This document shows, piece by piece, positions 7,917-16,459 of a stretch of 64,000 nt of DNA. Position 1 is the stretch's first letter, and every line of letters starts with the position of its first letter. The notes beneath the pieces are model-generated. The model did not search any database. It saw only the letters and a list, made by a program, of their open reading frames with translations, and was not told the origin of the DNA. The translations under genes were made by a program, and so were the position numbers. The stretch lies in the NCBI GenBank assembly GCA_016235445.1, contig JACRLB010000009.1, positions 1 through 64,000 on the forward strand, written 5' to 3'. The stretch comes from Chloroflexota bacterium. Lineage in GTDB: Bacteria > Chloroflexota > Anaerolineae > Anaerolineales > Villigracilaceae.

Positions 7917-8774
7917 ATGGAAGATGACAAATTTACCCTCGCAACCTCTAAAATCGCCATCATCGGATTGGGATTGATGGGCGGCTCGCTCGCGTTGGGA
8001 TTGAAAGGCAAATGCGCCGTTCTCTATGGATGTGACCCGCATCTTCCCACGCTTGAGCTTGCTCTGTCCCAACAAATAGTGGATTACGCTGACAGTGATC
8101 CTGCCAAACTTCCCTCTGATGTTGACCTTGTGATTCTGGCGGCGCCAGTTCCATCCATCATTGCGCTCATTCACCAATTACCAATTACCATCTCTCACCC
8201 CTGCATCGTCATGGACTTGGGCTCAACAAAAAAACTGATCGTCGAAGCCATGTCCCGTCTCCCCGAACGCTTCGACCCCATCGGCGGACATCCCATCTGC
8301 GGCAAGGAAAAACTCTCCCTCGCCAACGCCGAACGGACTTTATATTACGCCGCGCCATTCCTGCTCACGCCGTTGGAGCGAACATCATCACGCGCCATCT
8401 CCGCCGCGAACCAGATCATCGAAGCCCTCGGCGCAAAAGCCAAAACGCTCGACGCCGCCGAACACGATCGCATCCTCGCCTCCACGAGTCATTTGCCGTT
8501 TCTGATTTCCTCCGCGCTGGCGCTTGCAACACCCAATGATGTCGCCCCCTTCGTCGGCCCTGGCTTCAAATCCACAAGCAGACTCGCTGGCACTTCTTCA
8601 TCCATGATGCTGGGCGTATTACAATCCAACCGTGAAAATATATTGAATGCGCTTCACACCATGCAAGCCCAACTCACCCAAATTGAAACTGCCCTCTCTA
8701 CCGAAGACATTACCAAACTTGAATCCATCCTAAACGAATCCCGCTCCACCTACCAATCCCTCACTGGCAACTAA
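7917..8774 (+). CDS. tyrA: prephenate dehydrogenase
   Basis: Oxidatively decarboxylates prephenate to 4-hydroxyphenylpyruvate (or arogenate to Tyr). The 285-residue protein has an N-terminal Rossmann motif (IIGLGLMGGSLALGL), an acidic residue after the second strand (YGCDPH), the substrate motif GGHPICGKEKLS, and a helical dimerisation domain; no ACT domain follows, so feedback control is not obvious. The ATG at 7917 follows directly after a heptad array (ATTACCA words) with no Shine-Dalgarno site, so initiation may depend on translational coupling with the upstream gene. Two further heptad words lie inside the gene at 8172-8190 and encode HQLPITI. Confidence 0.9.
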   Translation: MEDDKFTLATSKIAIIGLGLMGGSLALGLKGKCAVLYGCDPHLPTLELALSQQIVDYADSDPAKLPSDVDLVILAAPVPSIIALIHQLPITISHPCIVMDLGSTKKLIVEAMSRLPERFDPIGGHPICGKEKLSLANAERTLYYAAPFLLTPLERTSSRAISAANQIIEALGAKAKTLDAAEHDRILASTSHLPFLISSALALATPNDVAPFVGPGFKSTSRLAGTSSSMMLGVLQSNRENILNALHTMQAQLTQIETALSTEDITKLESILNESRSTYQSLTGN

Positions 8775-8813
8775 CCAATCTCTAATCTCTAATTACCAAT
8801 CTCCAATTACCCA
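8775..8813. repeat. heptad spacer before aroA
   Basis: The whole tyrA-aroA gap consists of CCAATCT/CTAATTA-type 7-base words, leaving no ribosome-binding site for aroA. Confidence 0.75.
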
Positions 8814-10175
8814 ATGCACATCACCCCCATCCCCCACCCCCTCTCCGCCACCGTCCGCGTGCCTGGCTCCAAGTCGCTGACCAACCGCGCCTTGCTCATC
8901 GCCTCTCTCGCGGACGGAACCACACGCCTCACCAACGCCCTCTTCTCCGACGACTCGCGTTACTTCGCCAGAGCATTGCAAACCCTCGGCTTCGACATTC
9001 AACTCGATGAAGCGAATCACGAAATGACAGTCACAGGTCTTGGCGGAAAAATCCCCGCAAAAAATGCCGAACTCTTCATCGGCAACGCAGGTACGGCGGC
9101 GAGATTTCTCTCCGCGTTTCTGACTCTCGGACATGGCGAATACATTTTGGACGGCGAGCCGCGTATGCGCGAACGTCCGATAGGAGATTTGGTTGATTCA
9201 CTCGCTCAACTTGGCGCAAAGATTGAGGCAATGCAGAATGCAGAAGGCGGAATGCAGAATTCAGAAATTTGCCCGCCAGTGAAAATAATTGCATCTGGTT
9301 TGCCTGGTGGAAAAACAAAAATGGCGGGAGACATTTCAAGTCAATTCTTATCTGCTTTATTGATGGTCGCTCCCTATGCAAAATCCCCCATCGAAATTAC
9401 GCTTTCAACAGAATTAAACTCCAAACCCTACGTGGACATGACCATCTCAATCATGAATGACTTCGGGGTAGAAGTACAACGCAACGACTACCAATCCTTC
9501 GCCGTCCCAATTACCAATTACCAATTACCAATCAATCTCCAATCTCTAATCTCCAATCCCCAGTCTCCAATCTCCACCTCCTACTCTATCGAAAGTGACG
9601 CCTCCGCCGCCTCCTACTTCTTCGCCGCGCCTGCCATCTGCGGCGGGACAGTCAAAGTGGAAAACATCTCACGCAGATCCATCCAGGGTGACATAGCCTT
9701 CGTTGATGTTCTTGCCAAAATGGGTTGCACTGTACAAGAAACTGATAACCCTTCGACTTCGCTCAGGGCAGGCTGTATACTGGTCACTGGTCACTCGCAC
9801 TTACAAGGCATTGACATCGACATGCGCGACATCCCAGACACCGCCCAAACCCTCGCCGCCATCGCCCCGTTTGCTGATTCGCCGACCCGAATTCGCGGCA
9901 TCGCCTCTGCGAGAGTGAAAGAGACAGACCGTGTCCACGCCACCTGCGCCGAACTGACTCGACTCGGCGTCCGCGTGGAAGAGCATGAAGATGGCATGAC
10001 CATCCATCCCGTAGAAAAGATGCGTCCCGCTGTCATCCAAACCTACAACGACCACCGCATGGCAATGGCGTTCTCCCTCATCGGCCTGCGCTTCGACGGC
10101 GTCACCATCGAAAATCCATCCTGTGTTTCCAAAACTTTCCCCAATTTTTTTGAAGTCCTCGAAACCCTGCGTTAA
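8814..10175 (+). CDS. aroA: 3-phosphoshikimate 1-carboxyvinyltransferase (EPSP synthase)
   Basis: Transfers the enolpyruvyl group of PEP to shikimate 3-phosphate, the sixth shikimate step and the target of glyphosate. The 453-residue protein has all the landmarks: PGSKSLTNRALL, GNAGTAARFLSAF (close to class I sequences), GEPRMRERPIGDL, SSQFLSALLM, DASAASYFFA, DMRDIPDTAQTLA, RVKETDRV and NDHRMAMAFS. It carries three in-frame insertions made of repeat DNA: heptads at 9230-9264, ten heptads at 9507-9576 (peptide ITNYQLPINLQSLISN...), and a TTCGACTTCGCTCAGGG element at 9749-9777. All fall between conserved motifs, so the enzyme is probably functional. Confidence 0.95.
   Translation: MHITPIPHPLSATVRVPGSKSLTNRALLIASLADGTTRLTNALFSDDSRYFARALQTLGFDIQLDEANHEMTVTGLGGKIPAKNAELFIGNAGTAARFLSAFLTLGHGEYILDGEPRMRERPIGDLVDSLAQLGAKIEAMQNAEGGMQNSEICPPVKIIASGLPGGKTKMAGDISSQFLSALLMVAPYAKSPIEITLSTELNSKPYVDMTISIMNDFGVEVQRNDYQSFAVPITNYQLPINLQSLISNPQSPISTSYSIESDASAASYFFAAPAICGGTVKVENISRRSIQGDIAFVDVLAKMGCTVQETDNPSTSLRAGCILVTGHSHLQGIDIDMRDIPDTAQTLAAIAPFADSPTRIRGIASARVKETDRVHATCAELTRLGVRVEEHEDGMTIHPVEKMRPAVIQTYNDHRMAMAFSLIGLRFDGVTIENPSCVSKTFPNFFEVLETLR
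9230..9264. repeat. intragenic heptad array in aroA (1)
   Basis: Five consecutive 7-base words AATGCAG, AATGCAG, AAGGCGG, AATGCAG, AATTCAG inside aroA, encoding the peptide MQNAEGGMQNS. The same word is intergenic at 6757 and intragenic in aroC at 11930. Confidence 0.9.
9507..9576. repeat. intragenic heptad array in aroA (2)
   Basis: Ten consecutive 7-base words (three CCAATTA, one CCAATCA, then ATCTCCA variants), exactly 70 bases, inside aroA. Because 3 heptads equal 7 codons, the peptide repeats every 7 residues (NYQLPIT, NYQLPIN, then LQSLISN, PQSPIST). Confidence 0.9.
9749..9794. repeat. dispersed CTTCGACTTCGCTCAGGG element plus TGGTCAC repeat in aroA
   Basis: The imperfect inverted repeat CCCTTCGACTTCGCTCAGGG followed by GCAGGCTG and two copies of TGGTCAC. 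It is translated in frame as PSTSLRAGCILVTGH within aroA. A related word (CTTCGACAGGCTCAGTAC) is intergenic at about 42614. Confidence 0.7.
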
Positions 10176-10181
10176 TTGTTT

Positions 10182-11093
10182 ATGTCTAATTCTTCATTCC
10201 GCATTCCGCATTCTGCATTTCATTTGGGCTTAATCGGCTTTCCCCTCAGCCACTCCCTCTCGCCCAAAATCCACACCGCCGCCCTCAAAGCCTGTGGACT
10301 GCAAGGCGGCTATTCTCTATTCCCCATCCCCCCCGAAGACAAACAGGGATTGAGAGACTTGCTTGACCGCGTTCGCGCAAAAGAAATACAGGGTTTGAAC
10401 GTCACCATCCCGCACAAGCAAAACGTGATTCCCTTGCTCGATGAACTCACCCCCACCGCAAAAGCCATCGGCGCAGTCAACACGATTTATCTTCGTGAAG
10501 ATAAACTTATCGGCGACAATACCGACGCTCCCGGATTTCTCACAGACCTAAAACGTGTCATAAATTCCGCATTCTGCATTCCGCATTCTGCATTCCGCCC
10601 TCCACATTCTGCATTAGTTATCGGGGCGGGCGGTTCTGCTCGTGCAGTGGTTTATGCCTTACTCAACGACGGCTGGAACGTCACCATCGCCGCCCGTCGC
10701 ATCGAACAAGCCCAACAACTCGCTCAATCTTTCCCCAATTACCAATTACCAATCTCCAATCTCCAATCTCCAATCTCTATTCTCCAATCTCCAACCTCCA
10801 ATCTCTCCCTCCTCGTCAACACCACCCCCCTCGGCATGACCCCCAATATCGAAGCCTCTCCCCTTCCCGAAAATCTGTCATTGCCTTCAAATGTTTTTAT
10901 TTACGATTTAGTCTACAATCCACCCGAGACAAAACTTATAAAAGACGCCCGCGCACAGGGACTATCCGCCACGACAGGTTTGGGAATGCTCATCGAACAA
11001 GCCGCATTATCTTTTGAACTTTGGACTGGACATAACCCGCCGCGCGAAACTCTCCGCGCCTCCGTCGAACAATCTCCAGTCTCCAATCTCTAA
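10182..11093 (+). CDS. aroE: shikimate dehydrogenase
   Basis: NADPH-dependent reduction of 3-dehydroshikimate to shikimate. The 303-residue protein shows LIGFPLSHSLSPKIHTAAL, the catalytic Lys in NVTIPHKQ, the catalytic Asp in GDNTDAPGF, and the cofactor motif VIGAGGSARAVVYAL. Three heptad arrays are read in frame: near the N-terminus (10195-10222, FRIPHSAFH), between the two domains (10564-10612, FCIPHSAFRPPHSAL) and after the cofactor strand (10735-10804, NYQLPISNLQSPISI...). Together they explain why the protein is longer than the family's usual 270-290 residues. The ATG lies 6 bases after the aroA stop; no strong ribosome-binding site is seen. Confidence 0.93.
   Translation: MSNSSFRIPHSAFHLGLIGFPLSHSLSPKIHTAALKACGLQGGYSLFPIPPEDKQGLRDLLDRVRAKEIQGLNVTIPHKQNVIPLLDELTPTAKAIGAVNTIYLREDKLIGDNTDAPGFLTDLKRVINSAFCIPHSAFRPPHSALVIGAGGSARAVVYALLNDGWNVTIAARRIEQAQQLAQSFPNYQLPISNLQSPISILQSPTSNLSLLVNTTPLGMTPNIEASPLPENLSLPSNVFIYDLVYNPPETKLIKDARAQGLSATTGLGMLIEQAALSFELWTGHNPPRETLRASVEQSPVSNL
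10195..10222. repeat. intragenic heptad array in aroE (1)
   Basis: CATTCCG, CATTCCG, CATTCTG, CATTTCA: four 7-base words within the first 15 codons of aroE. Confidence 0.85.
10564..10612. repeat. intragenic heptad array in aroE (2)
   Basis: Seven consecutive words (ATTCCGC/ATTCTGC alternating, one degenerate CCTCCAC), 49 bases, placed between the DNTDAPGF domain and the Rossmann domain; the peptide repeats HSAF every seven residues. Confidence 0.9.
10735..10804. repeat. intragenic heptad array in aroE (3)
   Basis: Ten consecutive CCAATTA/CCAATCT words, 70 bases, inside the cofactor-binding domain of aroE. The word composition and length match the large array in aroA. Confidence 0.9.
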
Positions 11094-11129
11094 TCCTCCA
11101 TTTACCAATTACCACTTACGGAGTTTCCC

Positions 11130-12344
11130 ATGTTACGCTTCCTCACCGCTGGTGAATCCCACGGACCATCGCTCACCGCCATCCTCGATGGTATGCCTGC
11201 TGGATTGCCATTATCCCCCGACATCATCAACAAAGAACTCGCCCGCCGACAGCAGGGATACGGCTCAGGCGGACGCATGAAGATCGAAAAGGATACCGTG
11301 CAAATTCTCGGCGGCGTGATGGGCGGCGAAACCACGGGCTCGCCGATTGCCCTGCTCGTGCAAAACGATGACCATGTCAAATGGAAAGGCAAAGCCATCG
11401 AGCCGATGACCGCTCCACGCCCAGGTCACGCGGATTTGACAGGCGCGGTCAAATACGGCTACAAGGATTTGCGCCCCGCCCTCGAACGCGCCTCCGCCAG
11501 AGAAACCACCATGCGCGTCGCCGCGGGCGCGGTCTGCAAACATTTTCTCGCGCAGTTCGGCATCATCATCGGCGGATATGTTTTCTCCATCGGCGAAGTC
11601 CAAACCGATTTTAGCGACATGCCCTACGAAGAGCGCTTCACCCGCGCCGAAGAATCGGATGTGCGCTGTCCCGTTGAATCATCTGCAAATCAAATGCGCG
11701 CCGAAATTGAAAAAACCATTCACGGCAAGAACACCCTCGGCGGCGTTCTTGAAATCTTTGCGCTCAACCTCCCCGTTGGCCTGGGAAGTTTCGTTCAATG
11801 GGACAAACGTCTCGAAGCCAAACTTGCCATGGCAGTTATGAGCGTTCAGGCAATAAAAGGAGTCGAAGTTGGCGACGCCTTCGAAAACGCAAAACGACTT
11901 GGAACACAAGCCCACGACCCGATCCAATTGCAGAATGCAGAAGGCAGAAGGCAGAATACCAAAGATCAATTACCAATTACCAATCACCAATTACAGCGCA
12001 GCACCAACCGCGCAGGCGGCACCGAAGGCGGAGTCAGCAACGGACAGCCGATCATCATCCGCGCCGCGATGAAGCCCATAGCCACCACGCTTCTCCCCCA
12101 GCCGACAGTGGACCTGGCGTCAGGGACAGAATCTCCCACCAAATACGAACGCTCCGACTTCTGCCCCGTCCCGCGCGCCGTGCCAATTCTCGAATCCATG
12201 GTCGCCTTCGTCCTCGCCGATGCACTCCTCGAAAAACTCGGCGGCGACTCGATGAACGAAATAAAGCCACGCTTCGAGTCTTTGCGTAAAGCCACCCTCG
12301 AAGATTTACCAATGGACAACATCCCGCATGTATTCTGGGAGTAA
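11130..12344 (+). CDS. aroC: chorismate synthase
   Basis: Makes chorismate from EPSP with reduced FMN, the last shared step. The 404-residue protein carries the family signatures GESHGPSLTAILDGMPAGL, RPGHADLTGAVKYG and RASARETTMRVAAGA, and the C-terminal DFCPVPRAVPI region. An in-frame stretch of nine heptads (11930-11992, QNAEGRRQNTKDQLPITNHQ) interrupts the region before the GGxxGGxSNG-like segment. CGGAGTTTCCC precedes the ATG, the same type of start context as at both DAHP synthase genes and the MBL hydrolase (16460). The upstream gap is another heptad spacer. Confidence 0.95.
   Translation: MLRFLTAGESHGPSLTAILDGMPAGLPLSPDIINKELARRQQGYGSGGRMKIEKDTVQILGGVMGGETTGSPIALLVQNDDHVKWKGKAIEPMTAPRPGHADLTGAVKYGYKDLRPALERASARETTMRVAAGAVCKHFLAQFGIIIGGYVFSIGEVQTDFSDMPYEERFTRAEESDVRCPVESSANQMRAEIEKTIHGKNTLGGVLEIFALNLPVGLGSFVQWDKRLEAKLAMAVMSVQAIKGVEVGDAFENAKRLGTQAHDPIQLQNAEGRRQNTKDQLPITNHQLQRSTNRAGGTEGGVSNGQPIIIRAAMKPIATTLLPQPTVDLASGTESPTKYERSDFCPVPRAVPILESMVAFVLADALLEKLGGDSMNEIKPRFESLRKATLEDLPMDNIPHVFWE
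11930..11992. repeat. intragenic heptad array in aroC
   Basis: Nine 7-base words: GCAGAAT, GCAGAAG, GCAGAAG, GCAGAAT, ACCAAAG, ATCAATT, ACCAATT, ACCAATC, ACCAATT. The two word types seen separately elsewhere are joined here, and the total of 63 bases is exactly 21 codons. Confidence 0.9.
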
Positions 12345-12463
12345 AAAGTAATTGGTTGTTGGTGATTGGTAATTGTCTTTTAATCACCAATCGCCCATCT
12401 CCATTTACCAATTACCAATCTCTAATTACCATTCTGCATTCCTCATTCACCCTTCTACATTCT
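12345..12463. repeat. heptad spacer, partly inverted, before aroKB
   Basis: The 119-base gap has GGTGATTGGTAATTG-type words on the left and CCAATTACCAATCTC/CATTCTG words on the right, so it can fold on itself. No ribosome-binding site is visible just before the aroKB ATG. Confidence 0.7.
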
Positions 12464-13963
12464 ATGAACCTCTTCCTCTACGGCCCGCCTGGCACAGGCA
12501 AATCCACCATCGGCAAACTCCTTGCGCGCAGTCTCAACCTGCCTTTCATCGACCTCGACCGCGTCATCGAAACAAACGCAGGCATGTCCATTCCGCAAAT
12601 TATGGAACAGCAGGGCGAGTCAGCCTTTCGTGATCTTGAATCTACTGCGTTGAAGAATCTTTTATCAGAAAAAGAAAACGTGGTTGCGCTTGGCGGCGGC
12701 GCTTTACTGCGCGATGAAAACCGCGCGCTCGCTGAATCAACTGGCAGGGTTCTTTTGCTCATGGCAGAGTTGCCCACCTTGCTGGAGCGATTGAAAAATG
12801 AAACTGGCAAACGCCCGTTGTTGGCAGGCGGCTTGAAAGCAAAACTCTCTTCATTGCTTGCAAAGCGCGCAGAACATTACAACTCTTTCCCGCTGAAAAT
12901 TCACGTGGACGATAAAACCGCCGAACAAAACGCTCACCAAGTTCAAGTAATTTTGGGGCGGCATCACCTCTCCGCCATGGGAAAATATGACGTCATCGTA
13001 GGGCAAGTTTCCAACTTGCCCTCCTTGCAAAACCCCATCATCGTTACTGACCAGAACGTGGCAAAACATCATCTCGAAAAAATCAACATCGATAAATCCA
13101 TCATCCTCCCCGCTGGCGAGGAACATAAAAATCTCAAAACCATCTCGCGCCTGTGGAAAGCCTTTCTCGAAAACGGACTCGACCGCAAAAGCACGGTCAT
13201 TGCCCTCGGCGGCGGCGTGGTCGGCGACATGACAGGCTTCGCCGCATCCACGTACATGCGCGGCATTGATTGGATCGGCGTGCCCACAACTCTGCTTTCG
13301 ATGGTGGATGCTTCGCTCGGAGGAAAGACTGGATTCGATTTGCCCGAAGGAAAAAACCTCATCGGCTCTTTTCATCCCCCGAAGCTGGTCATTGCAGACC
13401 CAAGCCTTTTGCTTACGCTGACAGAGCGTGAACTGCGCTCTGGCATGGCAGAGGTCGTCAAGCATGGAATTATCTCCGACCCTGAATTATTTAATTTATG
13501 CGGGCGCGGGTTGGATTGGGTAAAAAATAATCTCGAAGAAATCGTCAAACGCGCGATGGCGGTGAAGATTCAAATTATCGAAGAAGACCCGTATGAAAAG
13601 GGATTCCGCGCGGCGTTGAATTTGGGTCACACGGTTGGTCATGCGGTGGAACTTGTCAGCAAGTTTGAATTGCGGCACGGAGAAGCGATTGCCATCGGCA
13701 TGGCGGTTGAGGCGAAGTACTCTGCCCGGGTTGGGCTGGCAGGCTTCGGGTTGGTGGAGGCGGTTGAAGAGTCGCTCACAGCGTTGGGGTTGCCCATCCA
13801 CATCCCCGCAGGAATGCCGCGTGATGAAATCATCCGCGCCATGCGGGTGGATAAAAAGAAAAATGCGAACGCAATTCGATTTGCACTGCCAGTGGAAATT
13901 GGTAAAGTGGAATTGATCGAGGTGCGTGTGACGGATTTGGAGGAAGTAATTGGTAAATGGTAA
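12464..13963 (+). CDS. aroKB: bifunctional shikimate kinase / 3-dehydroquinate synthase
   Basis: A 499-residue fusion covering two non-consecutive steps. Residues 1 to about 165 are shikimate kinase: Walker [10 protein letters not shown] at residue 7, the substrate motif [15 protein letters not shown], and [10 protein letters not shown]. Residues from about 175 on are 3-dehydroquinate synthase: [64 protein letters not shown], and the metal-binding [11 protein letters not shown]. Such AroK-AroB fusions are known, for example in Thermotoga. The ATG at 12464 begins the kinase domain directly; the frame to 12356 is repeat-derived. Confidence 0.95.
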   Translation: MNLFLYGPPGTGKSTIGKLLARSLNLPFIDLDRVIETNAGMSIPQIMEQQGESAFRDLESTALKNLLSEKENVVALGGGALLRDENRALAESTGRVLLLMAELPTLLERLKNETGKRPLLAGGLKAKLSSLLAKRAEHYNSFPLKIHVDDKTAEQNAHQVQVILGRHHLSAMGKYDVIVGQVSNLPSLQNPIIVTDQNVAKHHLEKINIDKSIILPAGEEHKNLKTISRLWKAFLENGLDRKSTVIALGGGVVGDMTGFAASTYMRGIDWIGVPTTLLSMVDASLGGKTGFDLPEGKNLIGSFHPPKLVIADPSLLLTLTERELRSGMAEVVKHGIISDPELFNLCGRGLDWVKNNLEEIVKRAMAVKIQIIEEDPYEKGFRAALNLGHTVGHAVELVSKFELRHGEAIAIGMAVEAKYSARVGLAGFGLVEAVEESLTALGLPIHIPAGMPRDEIIRAMRVDKKKNANAIRFALPVEIGKVELIEVRVTDLEEVIGKW

Positions 13964-13997
13964 TTACCATTTACCAAAGATCAAGGAGAAATTAAGA

Positions 13998-14432
13998 ATG
14001 AAGATACTGCTTCTGCACGGCCCCAACTTAAACCTGCTCGGCACGCGCGAGCCTGAAGTGTATGGCTCGATGACTCTCGATGACATCAATAACAAGATGA
14101 CTGCACTTGGCAAAGAACTCGGTGCGGAAGTCACTTGTTTACAATCGAATCACGAAGGCGCGTTGATCGATGCCTTGCAGGATGCGCGGACGTGGGCCAA
14201 TGGTGTTGTGTTCAACCCTGGCGGGTACACTCACACATCAGTTGCGTTGCGCGATGCGATCTCGGCGATTGTGATTCCTGTGATCGAAGTGCATTTGTCA
14301 AACGTGTATGCGCGTGAGGAGTTTCGTCACAAGTCATTGATGTCGGCGGTGTGCAAAGGCAAGATCAGCGGCTTTGGCTGGCGTTCGTATGAATTGGGTT
14401 TGCGCGGCCTCATTGATATAATCAAATTGTGA
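13998..14432 (+). CDS. aroQ: 3-dehydroquinate dehydratase, type II
   Basis: Trans-dehydration of 3-dehydroquinate to 3-dehydroshikimate. The 144-residue size and motifs are typical of the dodecameric type II enzyme: [18 protein letters not shown] with the catalytic Tyr, [31 protein letters not shown], and [17 protein letters not shown] with the catalytic His. AAGGAG lies about 10 bases before the ATG. A palindromic heptad spacer (GTAATTGGTAAATGG and complement, about 13944-13977) separates it from aroKB. It completes the seven-step pathway within one cluster. Confidence 0.96.
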   Translation: MKILLLHGPNLNLLGTREPEVYGSMTLDDINNKMTALGKELGAEVTCLQSNHEGALIDALQDARTWANGVVFNPGGYTHTSVALRDAISAIVIPVIEVHLSNVYAREEFRHKSLMSAVCKGKISGFGWRSYELGLRGLIDIIKL

Positions 14433-15202
14433 AAACTCAAATCATTCCGACCACTGAACCTTTCTTTTTTCCTGGCGGGCGCACGGGCGTTTTGCTTGTG
14501 CATGGTTTTACGGGCGCGCCCAAGGAAATGCGCTGGATGGGGGAATATCTCAACGAGCAGGGATACACCTGCCTGGGGATTCGACTTAACGGACATGCGA
14601 CGAACCCCAAAGATATGCGCCGCTCTTGCTGGACCGATTGGACTGCTTCTGTTGAAGATGGCATTCATCTACTCTCTGGCAGTGTGGATCGAATCTTTCT
14701 CGTGGGGCTTTCAATGGGCGGCGCGTTGTCGTTGTTGATGTCCACGCGAATGAATATCGCAGGTGTGGTGGCAATGTCCACGCCATATCAATTGCCTGAT
14801 GATTATCCGCTGTGGGTGTTGAAGGTATACAGCCTGTTCGTTCGGGACACGCCAAAATCAAAGGAAGTTCCCGGCTCTTCGTGGTTCGACAAGGCCGCCT
14901 TTGCCGAACATATTTCATACCCGAAAAATCCAATGCATTCGGTGGTGCAGTTGAAATTATTGCTCCATGAAATGCAAGCCGCATTGACTGAGATTCGCAA
15001 GCCTGTTTTGTTAATTCATTCCAAAGACGACCCGTACGTTCTGCCTGAAAACATGGAAAAGATTTATACGGGGCTGGTGAATGCTTCAGACAAGACAAAG
15101 GTTTTCGTAACAGGATCAGGCCATGTTGTTACGCGGGATGCGGCTCGTCATCAAGTATTTGAGGCGGCGCGGGATTTTATCAAACGAATAGATAAGACCT
15201 GA
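14429..15202 (+). CDS. alpha/beta hydrolase (carboxylesterase-like)
   Basis: A 257-residue serine hydrolase. It shows the oxyanion-hole motif [10 protein letters not shown], the nucleophile elbow GLSMGG, the acid in [10 protein letters not shown] and the catalytic His in GSGHVVTRD, the arrangement of the Est30/thermophilic carboxylesterase group acting on short acyl esters. The GTG start overlaps the aroQ stop (GTGA), so it is translationally coupled to the aromatic cluster although a link to shikimate metabolism is not obvious. Its stop codon lies in the left arm of a strong terminator. Confidence 0.88.
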   Translation: MKTQIIPTTEPFFFPGGRTGVLLVHGFTGAPKEMRWMGEYLNEQGYTCLGIRLNGHATNPKDMRRSCWTDWTASVEDGIHLLSGSVDRIFLVGLSMGGALSLLMSTRMNIAGVVAMSTPYQLPDDYPLWVLKVYSLFVRDTPKSKEVPGSSWFDKAAFAEHISYPKNPMHSVVQLKLLLHEMQAALTEIRKPVLLIHSKDDPYVLPENMEKIYTGLVNASDKTKVFVTGSGHVVTRDAARHQVFEAARDFIKRIDKT

Positions 15203-15231
15203 CAGGTTTTGGAAACTTGTCAGTTTTTTTT
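15199..15231 (+). terminator. intrinsic terminator after the aromatic cluster
   Basis: CTGACAGGTTT pairs with AAACTTGTCAG (11 bp including one G-U, UGG loop) followed by eight T residues. The hydrolase stop codon is inside the left arm. This marks the likely 3' end of the transcript starting at 5043. Confidence 0.9.
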
Positions 15232-15244
15232 CAAAGAGGAAAAT

Positions 15245-16363
15245 TTGAATCGAAATCTTTTTTTTATCGCCGCCGCCCTTTTGCTGTGGGGACTTGGCGA
15301 GGGGATGTTTTTCAACTTTGTGCCGATTCGCCTTGAAAACGATTTTTTGTTGAGCAAACAACAGATCGGTTTTGCATTGGGCGCGTTCGGATTTTTTATG
15401 GCGATCACGCACATCCCCGGCGGGCATCTCGCGGATCGAATTGGCAGGCGTCCGTTGTTGGTTACGGCGTGGGCGCTGGGCATGGTCTCCACGTTGATGA
15501 TGGGAATTGCAAAAAGCCTGCCGTTGTATTTGGTGGGGTTGTTTTTGTACGGGGTGACGGCTTTCGTGGCTTCACCGTTGGGGAGTTACGTGACGGCGGC
15601 GCGCGGAAAGTGGGAGGTGGGCACGGCGCTTTCGCTGACGACGGCGACCTTCAATATGGGCATGGCGCTGGGGCCTGTGACAGGCGGCTGGATTGCCGAG
15701 AATTATGGGATGCGTTCGAGCTATCTTGTTGCCTTTGGTGTGTTTGTCGTTTCCTTTCTCTTCATGGTTTTCATCGAAGGACAGCCCATCGATAAACATG
15801 ACCCCGAAGCGCCTCCGCAGAATTTATTCAATAACCTGCGCTTTATGAATTTTTTGATGATCTATGCCTTTGCTGTTTTCGCGCTGTACCTTGCCCAGCC
15901 GCTCACGCCGAACTTCCTCAAAGGCGCGCGCGGACTCACGTTGAGCGAAATGGGCTGGGTCTTCTCTGCGGGGGCGTTGGGAAATTCACTGCTGGCAATT
16001 TTCTTCAGCCGTTTCAATCCGCGCCGTGGGTTTTTATTTGCGCAAATGCTGGTTGCCTTGTTTGCCCTGCTGATCTGGCAGGGAGCGGGTCTGCCGATTT
16101 TCATGCTTGGGTATTTTCTGCTGGGCGGGTTCCGCGCGGCGCGTCCGATGGCGATGGCGCAGGCGCGCGATCTTGTCCACGACTCGCAGATGGGTCTTTC
16201 CTACGGGACGATGGAAACGGTCAGCGCGATTATTTTTATCATTGCCCCGCCGATTGCGGGCTTTATTTTCGAGCGTGATCCCTTCTTCGTTTATCCCCTG
16301 TCAGTTGGGTTGATTATAATTTCGATTGCAGTCAGTTATTTTTTTTCTCCGCGCAAATCGTAA
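15245..16363 (+). CDS. major facilitator superfamily transporter
   Basis: A 372-residue integral membrane protein with about 11-12 hydrophobic segments. The MFS signature between segments 2 and 3 is clear (GGHLADRIGRRPLL), and later segments are rich in Gly (MGMALGPVTGGWIAE). The substrate cannot be deduced; the sequence resembles drug/sugar efflux members. I choose the TTG at 15245 because AGAGG is correctly spaced before it; the TTG at 15209 would place the start inside the terminator hairpin. It is the first gene after that terminator; no clear promoter was found in the short gap. Confidence 0.85.
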   Translation: MNRNLFFIAAALLLWGLGEGMFFNFVPIRLENDFLLSKQQIGFALGAFGFFMAITHIPGGHLADRIGRRPLLVTAWALGMVSTLMMGIAKSLPLYLVGLFLYGVTAFVASPLGSYVTAARGKWEVGTALSLTTATFNMGMALGPVTGGWIAENYGMRSSYLVAFGVFVVSFLFMVFIEGQPIDKHDPEAPPQNLFNNLRFMNFLMIYAFAVFALYLAQPLTPNFLKGARGLTLSEMGWVFSAGALGNSLLAIFFSRFNPRRGFLFAQMLVALFALLIWQGAGLPIFMLGYFLLGGFRAARPMAMAQARDLVHDSQMGLSYGTMETVSAIIFIIAPPIAGFIFERDPFFVYPLSVGLIIISIAVSYFFSPRKS

Positions 16364-16450
16364 ATCCAAAATCGTAAATCGTAATTCGCAAATCAGAACT
16401 TGATACGCCAATCGCAATCGTAAATCGTCAATCCAAAATCGTAAATCGAA
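16356..16450. repeat. heptad array, AAATCGT words
   Basis: The gap between the MFS gene and the MBL hydrolase is made of AAATCGT, AAATCCA and close variants in tandem, ending at AAAGGTTTCCC before the next ATG. These words occur nowhere else in the window. Confidence 0.85.
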
Positions 16451-16459
16451 AGGTTTCCC

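Noticed and set aside
9507-9576. Heptad arrays as possible CRISPR repeats
   Set aside because: Units are 7 bases in direct tandem without unique spacers; no cas gene is in the window.
10182-11093. aroE and aroA as pseudogenes because of repeat insertions
   Set aside because: The frames remain open and all catalytic residues are present; the insertions fall between conserved motifs.
12851-13465. Leftward 204-residue frame inside aroKB
   Set aside because: It is opposite well-conserved 3-dehydroquinate synthase motifs and lacks any recognisable domain.
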